A stretch of DNA of 64,000 nt, taken from Hyphomicrobiales bacterium. Lineage in GTDB: Bacteria > Pseudomonadota > Alphaproteobacteria > Rhizobiales > Beijerinckiaceae. The DNA is taken from positions 197,535 through 261,534 of the forward strand of contig UBZM01000021.1 of the NCBI GenBank assembly GCA_900470095.1, given 5' to 3'. The position numbers were made by a program, and so were the translations under genes. The notes under the pieces were generated by a model that was given only the letters and a program-made list of their open reading frames with translations, had not been told where the DNA came from and ran no database searches. Positions 18,807-26,746 of this stretch are shown here, piece after piece (position 1 is the first letter of the stretch; each line of letters starts with the position of its first letter).

Positions 18807-19793
18807 CTAGGCTCCGATTGGCTTGGCCTGCAGCAACGCATGGGCATAGAGCCCGGCAACGGCGCAGGAGGCGAGGCGGGTCCGGACATTGTCGGCGCGG
18901 CTGGTCAGAATGATCGGCACGCGCGCGCCGAGCACGATGCCGGCGGCATCGGCCCCGGACAGGAAGGTCAGGTTCTTCGCCAGCATGTTGCCGGCTTCGA
19001 GATCGGGCACCACCAGGATCTGCGCTCGGCCTGCGACCGGCGAGACGATGCCCTTGATGCTGGCCGCCTCCGGGCTGATCGCATTGTCCAGCGCCAGCGG
19101 ACCATCGAGCAGGCCTCCGGTGATCTGGCCGCGATCGGCCATCTTGCAGAGCGCCGCCGCCTCGATCGTACTAGGGATCTTGGTGGTCACCGTCTCCACG
19201 GCTGAGAGGATCGCGACCCGTGGAGCCCCCAGGCCGAGCCCGACATGAAGATCGATGGCGTTCTGGATGATGTCGCGCTTGGCGTCGAGATCGGGAAAGA
19301 TGTTCACGGCCGCGTCGGTGATGAAGAGCGGTTCGGCATAGGACGGCACGTCCATGATGAAGACATGGCTGACGCGTCGGCCTGTACGCAGGCCGGTCTC
19401 CTTGTTCGTGACCTCGGCCAGCAATTCGTCGGTGTGCAGGCTGCCCTTCATCAGCAAGGCCGCCTTGCCTGCATGCACGAGTTCAACCGCCTTGGCGGCG
19501 GACGCATGGCTATGGGGCGTATCGACGATCTCGAAACCCGCGATGTCGAGCCCATTCTCCTTTGCGGTCGCGATGATCCGCGCGGTGGGACCGACCAGGA
19601 TCGGCTTGATCAGACCCAACGCGGACGCATCGAGGGCGCCCCTTAGCGAAGATTCGTCGCAGGGATGGGCGACTGCGGTCGCAACCGGCGGAAGCGCGCG
19701 CGCCGCCGCGATCAGGCGCTCGTATTTGCCGTGCGCATCGCCGGCCCTGGGCGAGGCGGCGGTTTGGGAAGGTCGAACCATTCTGCGCTTCAC
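18807..19793 (-). CDS. pta: Phosphate acetyl/butyryltransferase (Pta-type)
   Basis: Catalyses acyl-CoA + Pi to acyl phosphate + CoA. It is the short, roughly 325-aa, single-domain PTA/PTB class, without the N-terminal regulatory domain of E. coli Pta; family motifs include LMKGSLHTDELL, DAAVNIFPD, and GRAQILVVPDLEAGNMLAKN with GADAAGIVLGARVPI near the end. The start is either GTG 19793, overlapping the upstream stop as GTGA, or ATG 19781, which has AGGAAG 11 bp upstream; I list the longer form. The short class often accepts butyryl- or propionyl-CoA, so substrate is open. Confidence 0.9.
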   Translation of the reverse strand: MKRRMVRPSQTAASPRAGDAHGKYERLIAAARALPPVATAVAHPCDESSLRGALDASALGLIKPILVGPTARIIATAKENGLDIAGFEIVDTPHSHASAAKAVELVHAGKAALLMKGSLHTDELLAEVTNKETGLRTGRRVSHVFIMDVPSYAEPLFITDAAVNIFPDLDAKRDIIQNAIDLHVGLGLGAPRVAILSAVETVTTKIPSTIEAAALCKMADRGQITGGLLDGPLALDNAISPEAASIKGIVSPVAGRAQILVVPDLEAGNMLAKNLTFLSGADAAGIVLGARVPIILTSRADNVRTRLASCAVAGLYAHALLQAKPIGA

Positions 19794-22087
19794 TTCCTGG
19801 GCGATGAACTGCGGCGGGGCGCTGCCTTCGACGGGGTATCGGGAGCCGTTTCCTTCGGCCCGGTCGCCCGGTTCGGAAGGCGGTGCAGATTGTTCGCGGT
19901 GGGTTTCAGGCCAGCCGGCGACGGGGCGGGAAACATCCTGCTGATCCGCTCGAAACGGGCAAGCGCTTCACCCTCGAGCGGCCCCGCCGCTGTCAGCGCG
20001 CTGCGAAAGTCCTCGAAGGAGATACGCGGCGGCTCAGCTTGCAGGGCGGCTCCGATCGCATCCACCGCCGCTTCGCTGTCGAAGCGCAGCATGAAGAACT
20101 GCTCGCGGACATGCAGCTTGAACTGGTGCAACGTCATGCCGTCGAGCCTGAGGTGTTCGCCATGCATGCGTTGGAGCGCAGTAAAGATACGCTCGTCGAT
20201 GCTCTTGCGCGCCGCCAGCACGAACATCGCGGCTCGCAGCACGGCGATGTCGGGGCCGATGTCCCCGACGCGCCGGCGCAGGTCCTTCAGGCAGCCCTCG
20301 AATGCCGCGACGCCGCGCTCCCGGTCTGCGGGAACCGGCCGTGCGGTCTCGTCGTCGATTCCCAGAGCGGCCTGCAGCGCGGGCGAGCCGTAGATCTGCT
20401 TGAAGGCCAGCTCGGTCGCGGAATCCCGGATGTCGCGGAAGAGGTCCAACGACGCCTCGATGTTCTGCGAGACCATCTGCTGCCAGGCGAGAAACGGATT
20501 GTCCGCCGCGACGGGCCGACGAGTCTCGCGGATCTGTTCGGCCCAGCCTGCGACGCCGCGCATGAAGGGGTTGTTGTGCGAGAAGATCTCGAACTGCGAG
20601 CGCAACGGGTTGAGCCGGCGCTCCAGTTCTGCTGCCGGTTCGCTGGCGAAAGCGCGGACGACCGGCCGCAGCCAGGTCTTGTAGAGCCCGGCGTTGATTT
20701 CGGAGAGCCTGGCGACGGTGGCAAAGCGCCGGTCATCCTCCGTCGTATTCAAGCCGAGCGCGCGGATGTCGTCGAGGCTGCGTGCCTCGAAGCGCAGCAC
20801 ATAGTTGCCGGTCGCAAAGTCGGCATATTCCTGCCCGGGCTCGCGCGGCGTAATCACCGCCTCCCACAGCCCGGGTGGCAGGATGTCGATCAGGTCCATG
20901 TTCTCCGCGAGCTCGGTATGCTCCTTCTTCGCCACGGCGCTCGAGACGAACACGCCGAGATGCCCCGTCTGGGGATGGATGGTGTAGACGATGGTCTGCT
21001 CGGCTGCGATCAAAGCGAGGTCGCTGGCGTAGAGATCGGTGATCCAGCCCAGTGCCTGCTGCGGCGGCGTGATGTTGTCGCCCCAGGAGCAGAACACGAC
21101 GATGGGCGAGGTGACCTCGCGCAGATCGAGCGTCTTTCCCGATGAGAGCTTCACCTCGCCCTTGGTGAGCTTGTTGCCGACGAAGAGCTGTTCGACGATG
21201 AACTCGATCTCCTCGCGGTTGAGCAGCACATGGCCGCCCCACCATTTCTCGAAGGAGAGAAAGCGCTCCGCCTCGGTATCGACCTTCGACCAGACATTGT
21301 AGAGCTTGGTCCACCAGGTATTGGCGGGGTTCAGGTTCTCGAAATTCTGGACGAGATAGGCGCCGTCGAAGATGCCGGCTCCAAGATCCCCGGTCAGTGA
21401 GGCCAGCCAGGAGCCGCCCAGCATGCCGCCGGAATAGCGCATCGGATTGAGCCCGTCCTTGCCGTTCCAATAGGCCAGGGGCGCGCCCGCCGCCATGATT
21501 GGCCCCATCAGCTCGGGCCGGGCAGCGGCGAGCCCGAGGACGGCCCAGCCTGCCTGGCAGTTGCCGATGACGCAGGGCTTGCCGGAATAGCCGGGATGGC
21601 GCCTGGTCACAGCCTCGATGAAGGCGGCCTCGGCGCAGCCGACATCCTCGATCGTCTGACCTTTGACCGGAACCGGCAGGAAGCCGATGAAATAGCAGGG
21701 ATGCCCGGCTGCGAGCGCTGCGCCGATCTCGCTATCCGGCTTCATGCCGCCGATACCCGGCCCGTGGCCGGCGCGTGGGTCGACGATGATGAAGGGGCGC
21801 GTGGCCTCGTCCGTGACGACGCCCTCGGGAGCGATGATGCGAACAAGGCCGTAATTCACCGGCCGCGGCAGATTGCGGCCGTCCATGACGACTTCGAAGG
21901 CGAAGCCGAGAACGTTCGGAGCCGCCATGGCCATGTGTTCGAGATAGTTGTCGCCCCTCTGCCGGAGCACATCCAGCATCAGCACATTGCGCTGGGCGGC
22001 ATCGACCAGATAGTCGGTAAGCTCGATGAGAAGAGGGGCTGCCGCAGCTGAAGGGCCGGGCAACGTCGCGGAAGACGCGTTCGCCAT
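19790..22087 (-). CDS. DUF3141 protein, PHA-synthase-like alpha/beta hydrolase
   Basis: A 765-aa protein of the DUF3141 family, first gene of the operon. The N-terminal half has the PhaC-like alpha/beta-hydrolase layout: FIIVDPRAGHGPGIGGMK, then the nucleophile motif GNCQAGW with Cys177 in the position of the PHA synthase G-x-C-x-G-G box (serine in lipases), SWGDNITPP giving a candidate Asp near residue 345, and TGHLGVFVSS giving the candidate His near 385. The C-terminal half is a long helical region with no known fold that I recognise. A thioester or polyester chemistry on acyl-CoA is therefore plausible but unproven. An FNR/FixK-like box lies 140 bp upstream. Confidence 0.85.
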   Translation of the reverse strand: MANASSATLPGPSAAAAPLLIELTDYLVDAAQRNVLMLDVLRQRGDNYLEHMAMAAPNVLGFAFEVVMDGRNLPRPVNYGLVRIIAPEGVVTDEATRPFIIVDPRAGHGPGIGGMKPDSEIGAALAAGHPCYFIGFLPVPVKGQTIEDVGCAEAAFIEAVTRRHPGYSGKPCVIGNCQAGWAVLGLAAARPELMGPIMAAGAPLAYWNGKDGLNPMRYSGGMLGGSWLASLTGDLGAGIFDGAYLVQNFENLNPANTWWTKLYNVWSKVDTEAERFLSFEKWWGGHVLLNREEIEFIVEQLFVGNKLTKGEVKLSSGKTLDLREVTSPIVVFCSWGDNITPPQQALGWITDLYASDLALIAAEQTIVYTIHPQTGHLGVFVSSAVAKKEHTELAENMDLIDILPPGLWEAVITPREPGQEYADFATGNYVLRFEARSLDDIRALGLNTTEDDRRFATVARLSEINAGLYKTWLRPVVRAFASEPAAELERRLNPLRSQFEIFSHNNPFMRGVAGWAEQIRETRRPVAADNPFLAWQQMVSQNIEASLDLFRDIRDSATELAFKQIYGSPALQAALGIDDETARPVPADRERGVAAFEGCLKDLRRRVGDIGPDIAVLRAAMFVLAARKSIDERIFTALQRMHGEHLRLDGMTLHQFKLHVREQFFMLRFDSEAAVDAIGAALQAEPPRISFEDFRSALTAAGPLEGEALARFERISRMFPAPSPAGLKPTANNLHRLPNRATGPKETAPDTPSKAAPRRSSSPRK

Positions 22088-22225
22088 ATCGCTTTCCTCA
22101 CATAATCGAACGCCAGAGCGTCCGAAACATCGCGATGTTGCGCTGCGATATCGTCAGACTGAGACATGCACGCGACGCATGCAACCCGGCAATCGTCAAA
22201 ATGCAATGTTCGGAAATGCGCGTAA

Positions 22226-22239
22226 TTGACTCCAATCAA
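22226..22239. promoter_or_regulatory. Putative FNR/FixK-type binding site
   Basis: TTGACTCCAATCAA matches the FNR/FixK consensus TTGAT-N4-ATCAA at nine of ten defined positions. It is in the 268-bp spacer between the divergent DUF3141 operon and the 188-aa membrane protein gene, so it could control either or both. Low-oxygen control fits the pta-ackA content of the operon. No footprint or transcription start can be inferred reliably. Confidence 0.6.
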
Positions 22240-22355
22240 TTCCACCTGGTCCGCACCGCGTGTGACAATCCCCGGCATTTCAGGGCATTGACCGGAGTTC
22301 TCTGGCCGCCCCAGCGATCATGGCCGCCGATGCGAAGGCGAAATGCAGGTGAAGA

Positions 22356-22922
22356 ATGAGTGACAGTCATGCGTCCGGACCTCCGCACAGCGGCAGGATC
22401 GAGCTAAGTCTGACTGACGGCGCGCAGCTGTTCAACACGCTCGATCCGTTCCCTTTCCGCCAGCGCGACCTGTCGGCGGATGCCGAGCAGTACATCGTCG
22501 AATGGGCCGAGGAACTGCCCAAGGATCGTGCCATTGAAATCGTCATCGATATCGAGGCGGACGGCGAAGCCGGCGGCGCGGCGCCGGATCTCGCGGCGGC
22601 CATCGGCAATTGGTTCGACGGGCGCGCGCGATCCGAGACAAAAGCGATGCGACAGCTGTTCCGGGACGGTCGCCTGGCCTTCCTGATCGGCCTCATCGTC
22701 CTGAGCGCCTGTCTCTTCATCGGCTGGTGGCTATCGGAGCGCATCGAAGGGCCGTTCGCGCGTGTGCTTCAGGAGAGCTTCGTGATCATCGGCTGGGTCG
22801 TGATCTGGAGGCCAGCCGAGATGTTCCTCTATGACTGGTTGCCCATGCTTCGCCGCCGGACGCTCTATCGGCGCCTCGCCTCGGCGCGGGTCACAGTGAG
22901 AAAGACGCCCGCGCCAACGTAG
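22356..22922 (+). CDS. Membrane protein of unknown function
   Basis: 188 aa, divergent from the DUF3141 operon. The first 105 residues are soluble and start with a patch rich in acidic residues (IELSLTDGAQLFNTLDPFPF, EIVIDIEADGEAG); two membrane helices follow (LAFLIGLIVLSACLFIGWWL at about 108-128 and VLQESFVIIGWVVIWRPAEM at about 138-157) and a basic C-terminal tail. I know similar conserved hypotheticals beside DUF3141/pta clusters only from general memory and cannot name a family. The shared upstream FNR/FixK-like box suggests co-regulation. Confidence 0.7.
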   Translation: MSDSHASGPPHSGRIELSLTDGAQLFNTLDPFPFRQRDLSADAEQYIVEWAEELPKDRAIEIVIDIEADGEAGGAAPDLAAAIGNWFDGRARSETKAMRQLFRDGRLAFLIGLIVLSACLFIGWWLSERIEGPFARVLQESFVIIGWVVIWRPAEMFLYDWLPMLRRRTLYRRLASARVTVRKTPAPT

Positions 22923-23057
22923 GCGGCGGGCAGCAAAGCATCGTCCCGAAAGGTGGATTGCGGTTTTCGGGAAAGCCGATGCAAACACAGAATGTTAGAT
23001 TATCGGACCGGATACGAAATCGGGTCCGATGATCGGAGCGATCGAGATCGCGTCCAT

Positions 23058-25049
23058 TCAGGCCGGCTCGATCGCGGCCAGAATGTCGCCGGCGGCGACC
23101 GTCGATCCAGCCCGCGGACCGATTCGTTGAACCGTTCCGGCGAGGGGGCTCTTCAATTCCATAAAGAGCTTCATCGATTCCAGTACGGCCACGACCTGCC
23201 CGGCCTCGACGGCGTCGCCCACGCCGACATGCAGCGTCGCAAGTGTTCCCGGCATCGGTGCCCGCACGGTGTTGCCGGAATCGCCGCCCCCGTCGCGCCG
23301 CGCTGCTGCTGCCTCGATCGCAAGCGCGATCTCGATCCGGCCTTCGAAGCCGCCAAGGCGCAGGAGCAGACCCTGGGCGTCGCAGATGGCGTACGCCATC
23401 TGGCTCGCCCCGCTCAGGGTCACCACCCACTCGGCGTCCGAGCCACCGCGACGGAGCGCAATATCATGCTGGCCGCCTGCTGACGCGACACGCAGGAAGT
23501 CATCATGGCTTTCCACAGCGAGCCGCACCGCATCTGCCCCGGCTCCGATGGCCAGATGCGTCATGGCGGGCCTTCCGGCCGGCGCGAGCAGGCGAAACCC
23601 CTTGAGCGCATGCCATGGCGTGCCGCGGGGCTCGGTCCCGCGCGCCGTGAGCCAGAGGGCCGCCGCCACTGCATTGAGCAGGTCTTGCGGTACGGCTTGC
23701 CGCTTCCAGCCTCCCGGAAAATTCTCACTCAGGAACAGGGTTGTGGCCTCGCCCTTCGTGAAGCTCGGAGTTCTCAGGGCATCCGCCAGGAACGCGCGGG
23801 TGGTCGCCGGCCCGAGCACCACCATCCCATCCAGCCCTCTGGCGAGCCGCTGGGCCGCGCTCGTGCGATCGGGCGCATGGGCGATGACCTTGGCGAGCAG
23901 GGAATCGTAATGCGGTGTGACCTCGCTGCCGGCTGCGATGCCGCTATCGACGCGCGCCACCTGTGGTTCCCGCCACAGCCTGATCACGCCGGTATCGGGC
24001 CGGAAGCCGTGGTCCGCCCGCTCGGCCGTCAGCCTGGCTTCGATGGCGTGGCCTGAGCAGCGGATCTCGTCCTGGGCGAGCGGCAGGTGATCGCCCGCGG
24101 CGATACGGATCTGCCATTCCACCAGATCGAGCCCGGTGATCGCTTCGGTGACCGGGTGCTCAACCTGCAGGCGCGTGTTCATCTCGAGGAAGAACACCTC
24201 CTGCGTCACGGCATCAACAAGGAATTCGACGGTCCCGAGATTGTCGTAGGAAATCGCGCGCGAGAGTCTCAGGGCGTAGTCATGCAAGGCTGCGCGTGTC
24301 TCATTCCGCAGGTTCGGGGCTGGCGCTTCCTCGATCAGTTTCTGGTTGGAGCGCTGCACCGAGCAATCGCGCTCGAAGAGATGGACGATGCCGCCGTGCC
24401 TGTCGCCCGCGACCTGGACCTCGACATGGCGCGGGCGCGTCACGAATTTCTCGATCAGCAGGCGCCCGTCTCCGAATGCGGCTTGCGCCTCACTGCCCGC
24501 CGCGGAGATGGCGGCATCGAGATCCGCCTCCTGGTCGACCTTGCGGATGCCCTTGCCGCCACCACCGGCAGAGGCCTTGACCATGACAGGCAGGCCGACG
24601 CGCAATGCTTCCCGCTTCAGCATGTCGCGGGACTGGTCGGCCCCGTCATAACCGGGCACGCCCGGCACGCCGGCCTCGCGCGCGATCTGCTTGGAACGGA
24701 TCTTGTCGCCCATGGCATCGATGGCCGCGGCCGAGGGGCCGATGAAGGTGATGCCGGCCTTTTCGCAGGCCGCGATCAGGTCGAGCCGTTCCGAGAGAAA
24801 GCCATAGCCGGGATGGATCGCCTGCGCGCCTGTCGCCAGTGCAGCCTCGATGATCCGGTCGGCTCTCAGATAGCTGTCGCGCGCGGGGGCCGGGCCGATG
24901 GCGATGGCCTCGTCTGCGAGGCGCACATGCAACGCGTCGCGGTCCGCGTCCGAATGGACTGCAATGGCGCGGATGCCGAGACGGCGGCAGGTCTTGATGA
25001 TGCGGCAGGCGATCTCGCCGCGATTGGCAATCAGGATGCTCTCGAACAT
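23058..25049 (-). CDS. Biotin-dependent acyl-CoA carboxylase, biotin carboxylase/carrier subunit
   Basis: 663 aa from the ATG at 25049 (MFESILIANRGEIACRI). Domain order is biotin carboxylase N-domain (1-110), ATP-grasp (115-320; KASAGGGGKGIR, EMNTRLQVEHPVTE), BC C-domain (335-440), a linker domain, and a C-terminal biotinyl domain (about 590-663) with ESMKLFMEL, biotinylated Lys627 (the usual EAMKM has Leu in place of the last Met). This is the MccA/PccA class. It lies 8 bp after the carboxyltransferase gene. Neighbouring acyl-CoA dehydrogenase suggests a 3-methylcrotonyl- or geranyl-type enoyl-CoA substrate. Confidence 0.93.
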   Translation of the reverse strand: MFESILIANRGEIACRIIKTCRRLGIRAIAVHSDADRDALHVRLADEAIAIGPAPARDSYLRADRIIEAALATGAQAIHPGYGFLSERLDLIAACEKAGITFIGPSAAAIDAMGDKIRSKQIAREAGVPGVPGYDGADQSRDMLKREALRVGLPVMVKASAGGGGKGIRKVDQEADLDAAISAAGSEAQAAFGDGRLLIEKFVTRPRHVEVQVAGDRHGGIVHLFERDCSVQRSNQKLIEEAPAPNLRNETRAALHDYALRLSRAISYDNLGTVEFLVDAVTQEVFFLEMNTRLQVEHPVTEAITGLDLVEWQIRIAAGDHLPLAQDEIRCSGHAIEARLTAERADHGFRPDTGVIRLWREPQVARVDSGIAAGSEVTPHYDSLLAKVIAHAPDRTSAAQRLARGLDGMVVLGPATTRAFLADALRTPSFTKGEATTLFLSENFPGGWKRQAVPQDLLNAVAAALWLTARGTEPRGTPWHALKGFRLLAPAGRPAMTHLAIGAGADAVRLAVESHDDFLRVASAGGQHDIALRRGGSDAEWVVTLSGASQMAYAICDAQGLLLRLGGFEGRIEIALAIEAAAARRDGGGDSGNTVRAPMPGTLATLHVGVGDAVEAGQVVAVLESMKLFMELKSPLAGTVQRIGPRAGSTVAAGDILAAIEPA

Positions 25050-25057
25050 GGCGGCGG

Positions 25058-26641
25058 TCACATCCGGTAGACGGGGCGTGGGGAGGTGTCGCGCGCTTCG
25101 CCTGCGGCAAGCGAGAGGCACAGGCCGAGCACGTTGCGCGTCTGCGCCGGCTCGATGATCCCGTCGTCCCAGAGTCGTGCAGTCGCATAATACGGGTCGC
25201 TCTGCTCCTCGAACTGGGCCCGCGTCCTGCGGTCGAGCTCGGCGATCGCTGCCTCGTCGGCAGCGCCCTTCAGGCTCTGGCGGCGCAGTTCCGTGACGAC
25301 TGTGGCCGCAACCTCGGGGCTCATCGTGGCGATCCGGGCATTCGGCCAGGAGAACAGGAACCGTGGCCGGAAGCCGCGCCCACACATGCCGTAATTGCCG
25401 GCACCATAGGAGCCGCCGATCAGCACGGTGTATCTGGGAACGCGCGCATTCGAGACGGCATAGACCAGCTTGGCGGAATGCTTGGCGATGCCTCCGCGTT
25501 CGGCCGCGGTGCCGACCATGAAACCGGTGATGTTCTGGAGGAAGATCAGGGGGATCTGGCGCTGGTCGCAGAGCTCGATGAAATGGGCCCCCTTCAGTGC
25601 CGATTCCGAGAAGAGAACGCCATTATTGGCGATGATCCCGACGGGGTAACCGTGGATGCGGGCGAAGCCGGTGACGAGCGTTGCGCCATAGTCGGGCTTG
25701 AAGGCATTGAAGCTGCTGTCGTCGACGACGCGGGCGATCACCTCGCGCACATCGTAGGGTCGGCGGAGATCGGTCGGGACGAACTGCTCCAGCTCGGCTG
25801 CATCGAGCTTTGGCGGCACGGACGGGTAGGGTGCTGCGCCGAGTCTGCCGATTTCCCCGAGCGAGCCGACGATCTCGCGGAGCTTGGCGAGGCCCTCCAT
25901 TTCCGTCTCGACCAGATGGTCGCTGACGCCCGAGACCTGGGTGTGCATCTCGGCCCCGCCCAGGGTCTCGCCATCGACGATCTCGTGGATGGCTGCCTTC
26001 ACGATGGGTGGGCCGCCAAGATGGATGCGCCCGGTGCCCTTGACCATGATCACTTCGTCGGACAGCGCCGGAATATAGGCGCCACCGGCGGTGCAGCCGC
26101 CGAAGACGAGCGAAATCTGGGGAATGCCGGCCGCCGACATCCGGCATTGATTGTAGAAGGAACCGCCGAAATGGTCGCGGTCCGGAAAGACGCGGTCCTG
26201 TTCCGGCAGGAACGCACCGCCGCAATCGACCAGGTAGAGGCAGGGCAGCCGATGCTCCTCGGCGATCTCCTGCGCCCTGAGATGCTTGCGCACTGTCTCG
26301 GCGAAGAACGAGCCGCCCTTCACCGTCGCATCATTGGCGATCAGCATGCAGGCGCGGCCGGAAACGGTGCCGATGCCGGTGACGATGCCGGCGCCGGGCA
26401 CCTCGTTGCCGTAGAGCCCCCAGGCCGCCAGCGGCGAGAGTTCGAGGAATGGTGACTGGGCGTCGAGCAGCAGGTCGATGCGCTCGCGCACCATGATCTT
26501 GCCGCGCGTTTCGTGCCGCTCGCGCATTCTGGGACCGCCGCCATTGGCGACGAGGGCATGGCGCTCGCGCAGGGTGGCGAGCATCTCGGTGAGAGGCGGG
26601 GGCACGTTTGCGCGCGCCTCGCTCGTGGAGCCTGCAGACAT
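25058..26641 (-). CDS. Acyl-CoA carboxylase carboxyltransferase subunit (MccB-like)
   Basis: 527 aa, normal length for the MccB/PccB class, both crotonase-like halves present. Features typical of the methylcrotonyl-CoA type are FPDRDHFGGSFYNQCRMSAA, GGCTAGGAYIPALSDEVIMV and GTIFLGGPP-like GTGRIHLGGPP, and in the second half GIIANNGVLFSESALKGAHF with QIPLIFLQNITGFMVG. The oxyanion glycine pairs needed for biotin and acyl-CoA binding are intact. The ATG at 26641 follows GGGAGGAACC. First gene of a two-gene unit, divergent from the acyl-CoA dehydrogenase. Substrate (methylcrotonyl, geranyl or other) is inferred only. Confidence 0.92.
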   Translation of the reverse strand: MSAGSTSEARANVPPPLTEMLATLRERHALVANGGGPRMRERHETRGKIMVRERIDLLLDAQSPFLELSPLAAWGLYGNEVPGAGIVTGIGTVSGRACMLIANDATVKGGSFFAETVRKHLRAQEIAEEHRLPCLYLVDCGGAFLPEQDRVFPDRDHFGGSFYNQCRMSAAGIPQISLVFGGCTAGGAYIPALSDEVIMVKGTGRIHLGGPPIVKAAIHEIVDGETLGGAEMHTQVSGVSDHLVETEMEGLAKLREIVGSLGEIGRLGAAPYPSVPPKLDAAELEQFVPTDLRRPYDVREVIARVVDDSSFNAFKPDYGATLVTGFARIHGYPVGIIANNGVLFSESALKGAHFIELCDQRQIPLIFLQNITGFMVGTAAERGGIAKHSAKLVYAVSNARVPRYTVLIGGSYGAGNYGMCGRGFRPRFLFSWPNARIATMSPEVAATVVTELRRQSLKGAADEAAIAELDRRTRAQFEEQSDPYYATARLWDDGIIEPAQTRNVLGLCLSLAAGEARDTSPRPVYRM

Positions 26642-26688
26642 GGTTCCTCCCGCCTCGGCGCTCGCCCTTGATCTCGTCGATCAAGTCA

Positions 26689-26708
26689 CCTACCGTCCGT
26701 TAGGTAGG
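26689..26708. promoter_or_regulatory. Inverted repeat, probable TetR-family operator
   Basis: CCTACC (26689-26694) and GGTAGG (26703-26708) form a perfect inverted repeat around the 8-base centre GTCCGTTA. It lies midway in the 105-bp divergent spacer between the carboxylase unit and the acyl-CoA dehydrogenase-TetR unit, the expected place for an autoregulating TetR repressor controlling both. The arm and centre style (ACCG...CGTTAGGT) resembles published TetR/AcrR operators. Confidence 0.6.
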
Positions 26709-26746
26709 CGAATACGCGCCGAAAGGTCAAGCAACGGGAGAGTGCG

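Noticed and set aside
24087..25070. Long plus-strand frame of 327 codons
   Set aside because: Antisense shadow of the biotin carboxylase gene, typical of GC-rich DNA; composition is Arg/Asp/Gly-biased without motifs.
26689..26708. Transcription terminator for the divergent spacer
   Set aside because: The inverted repeat has short 6-bp arms, no T-run, and lies between divergent starts, so an operator is the better reading.
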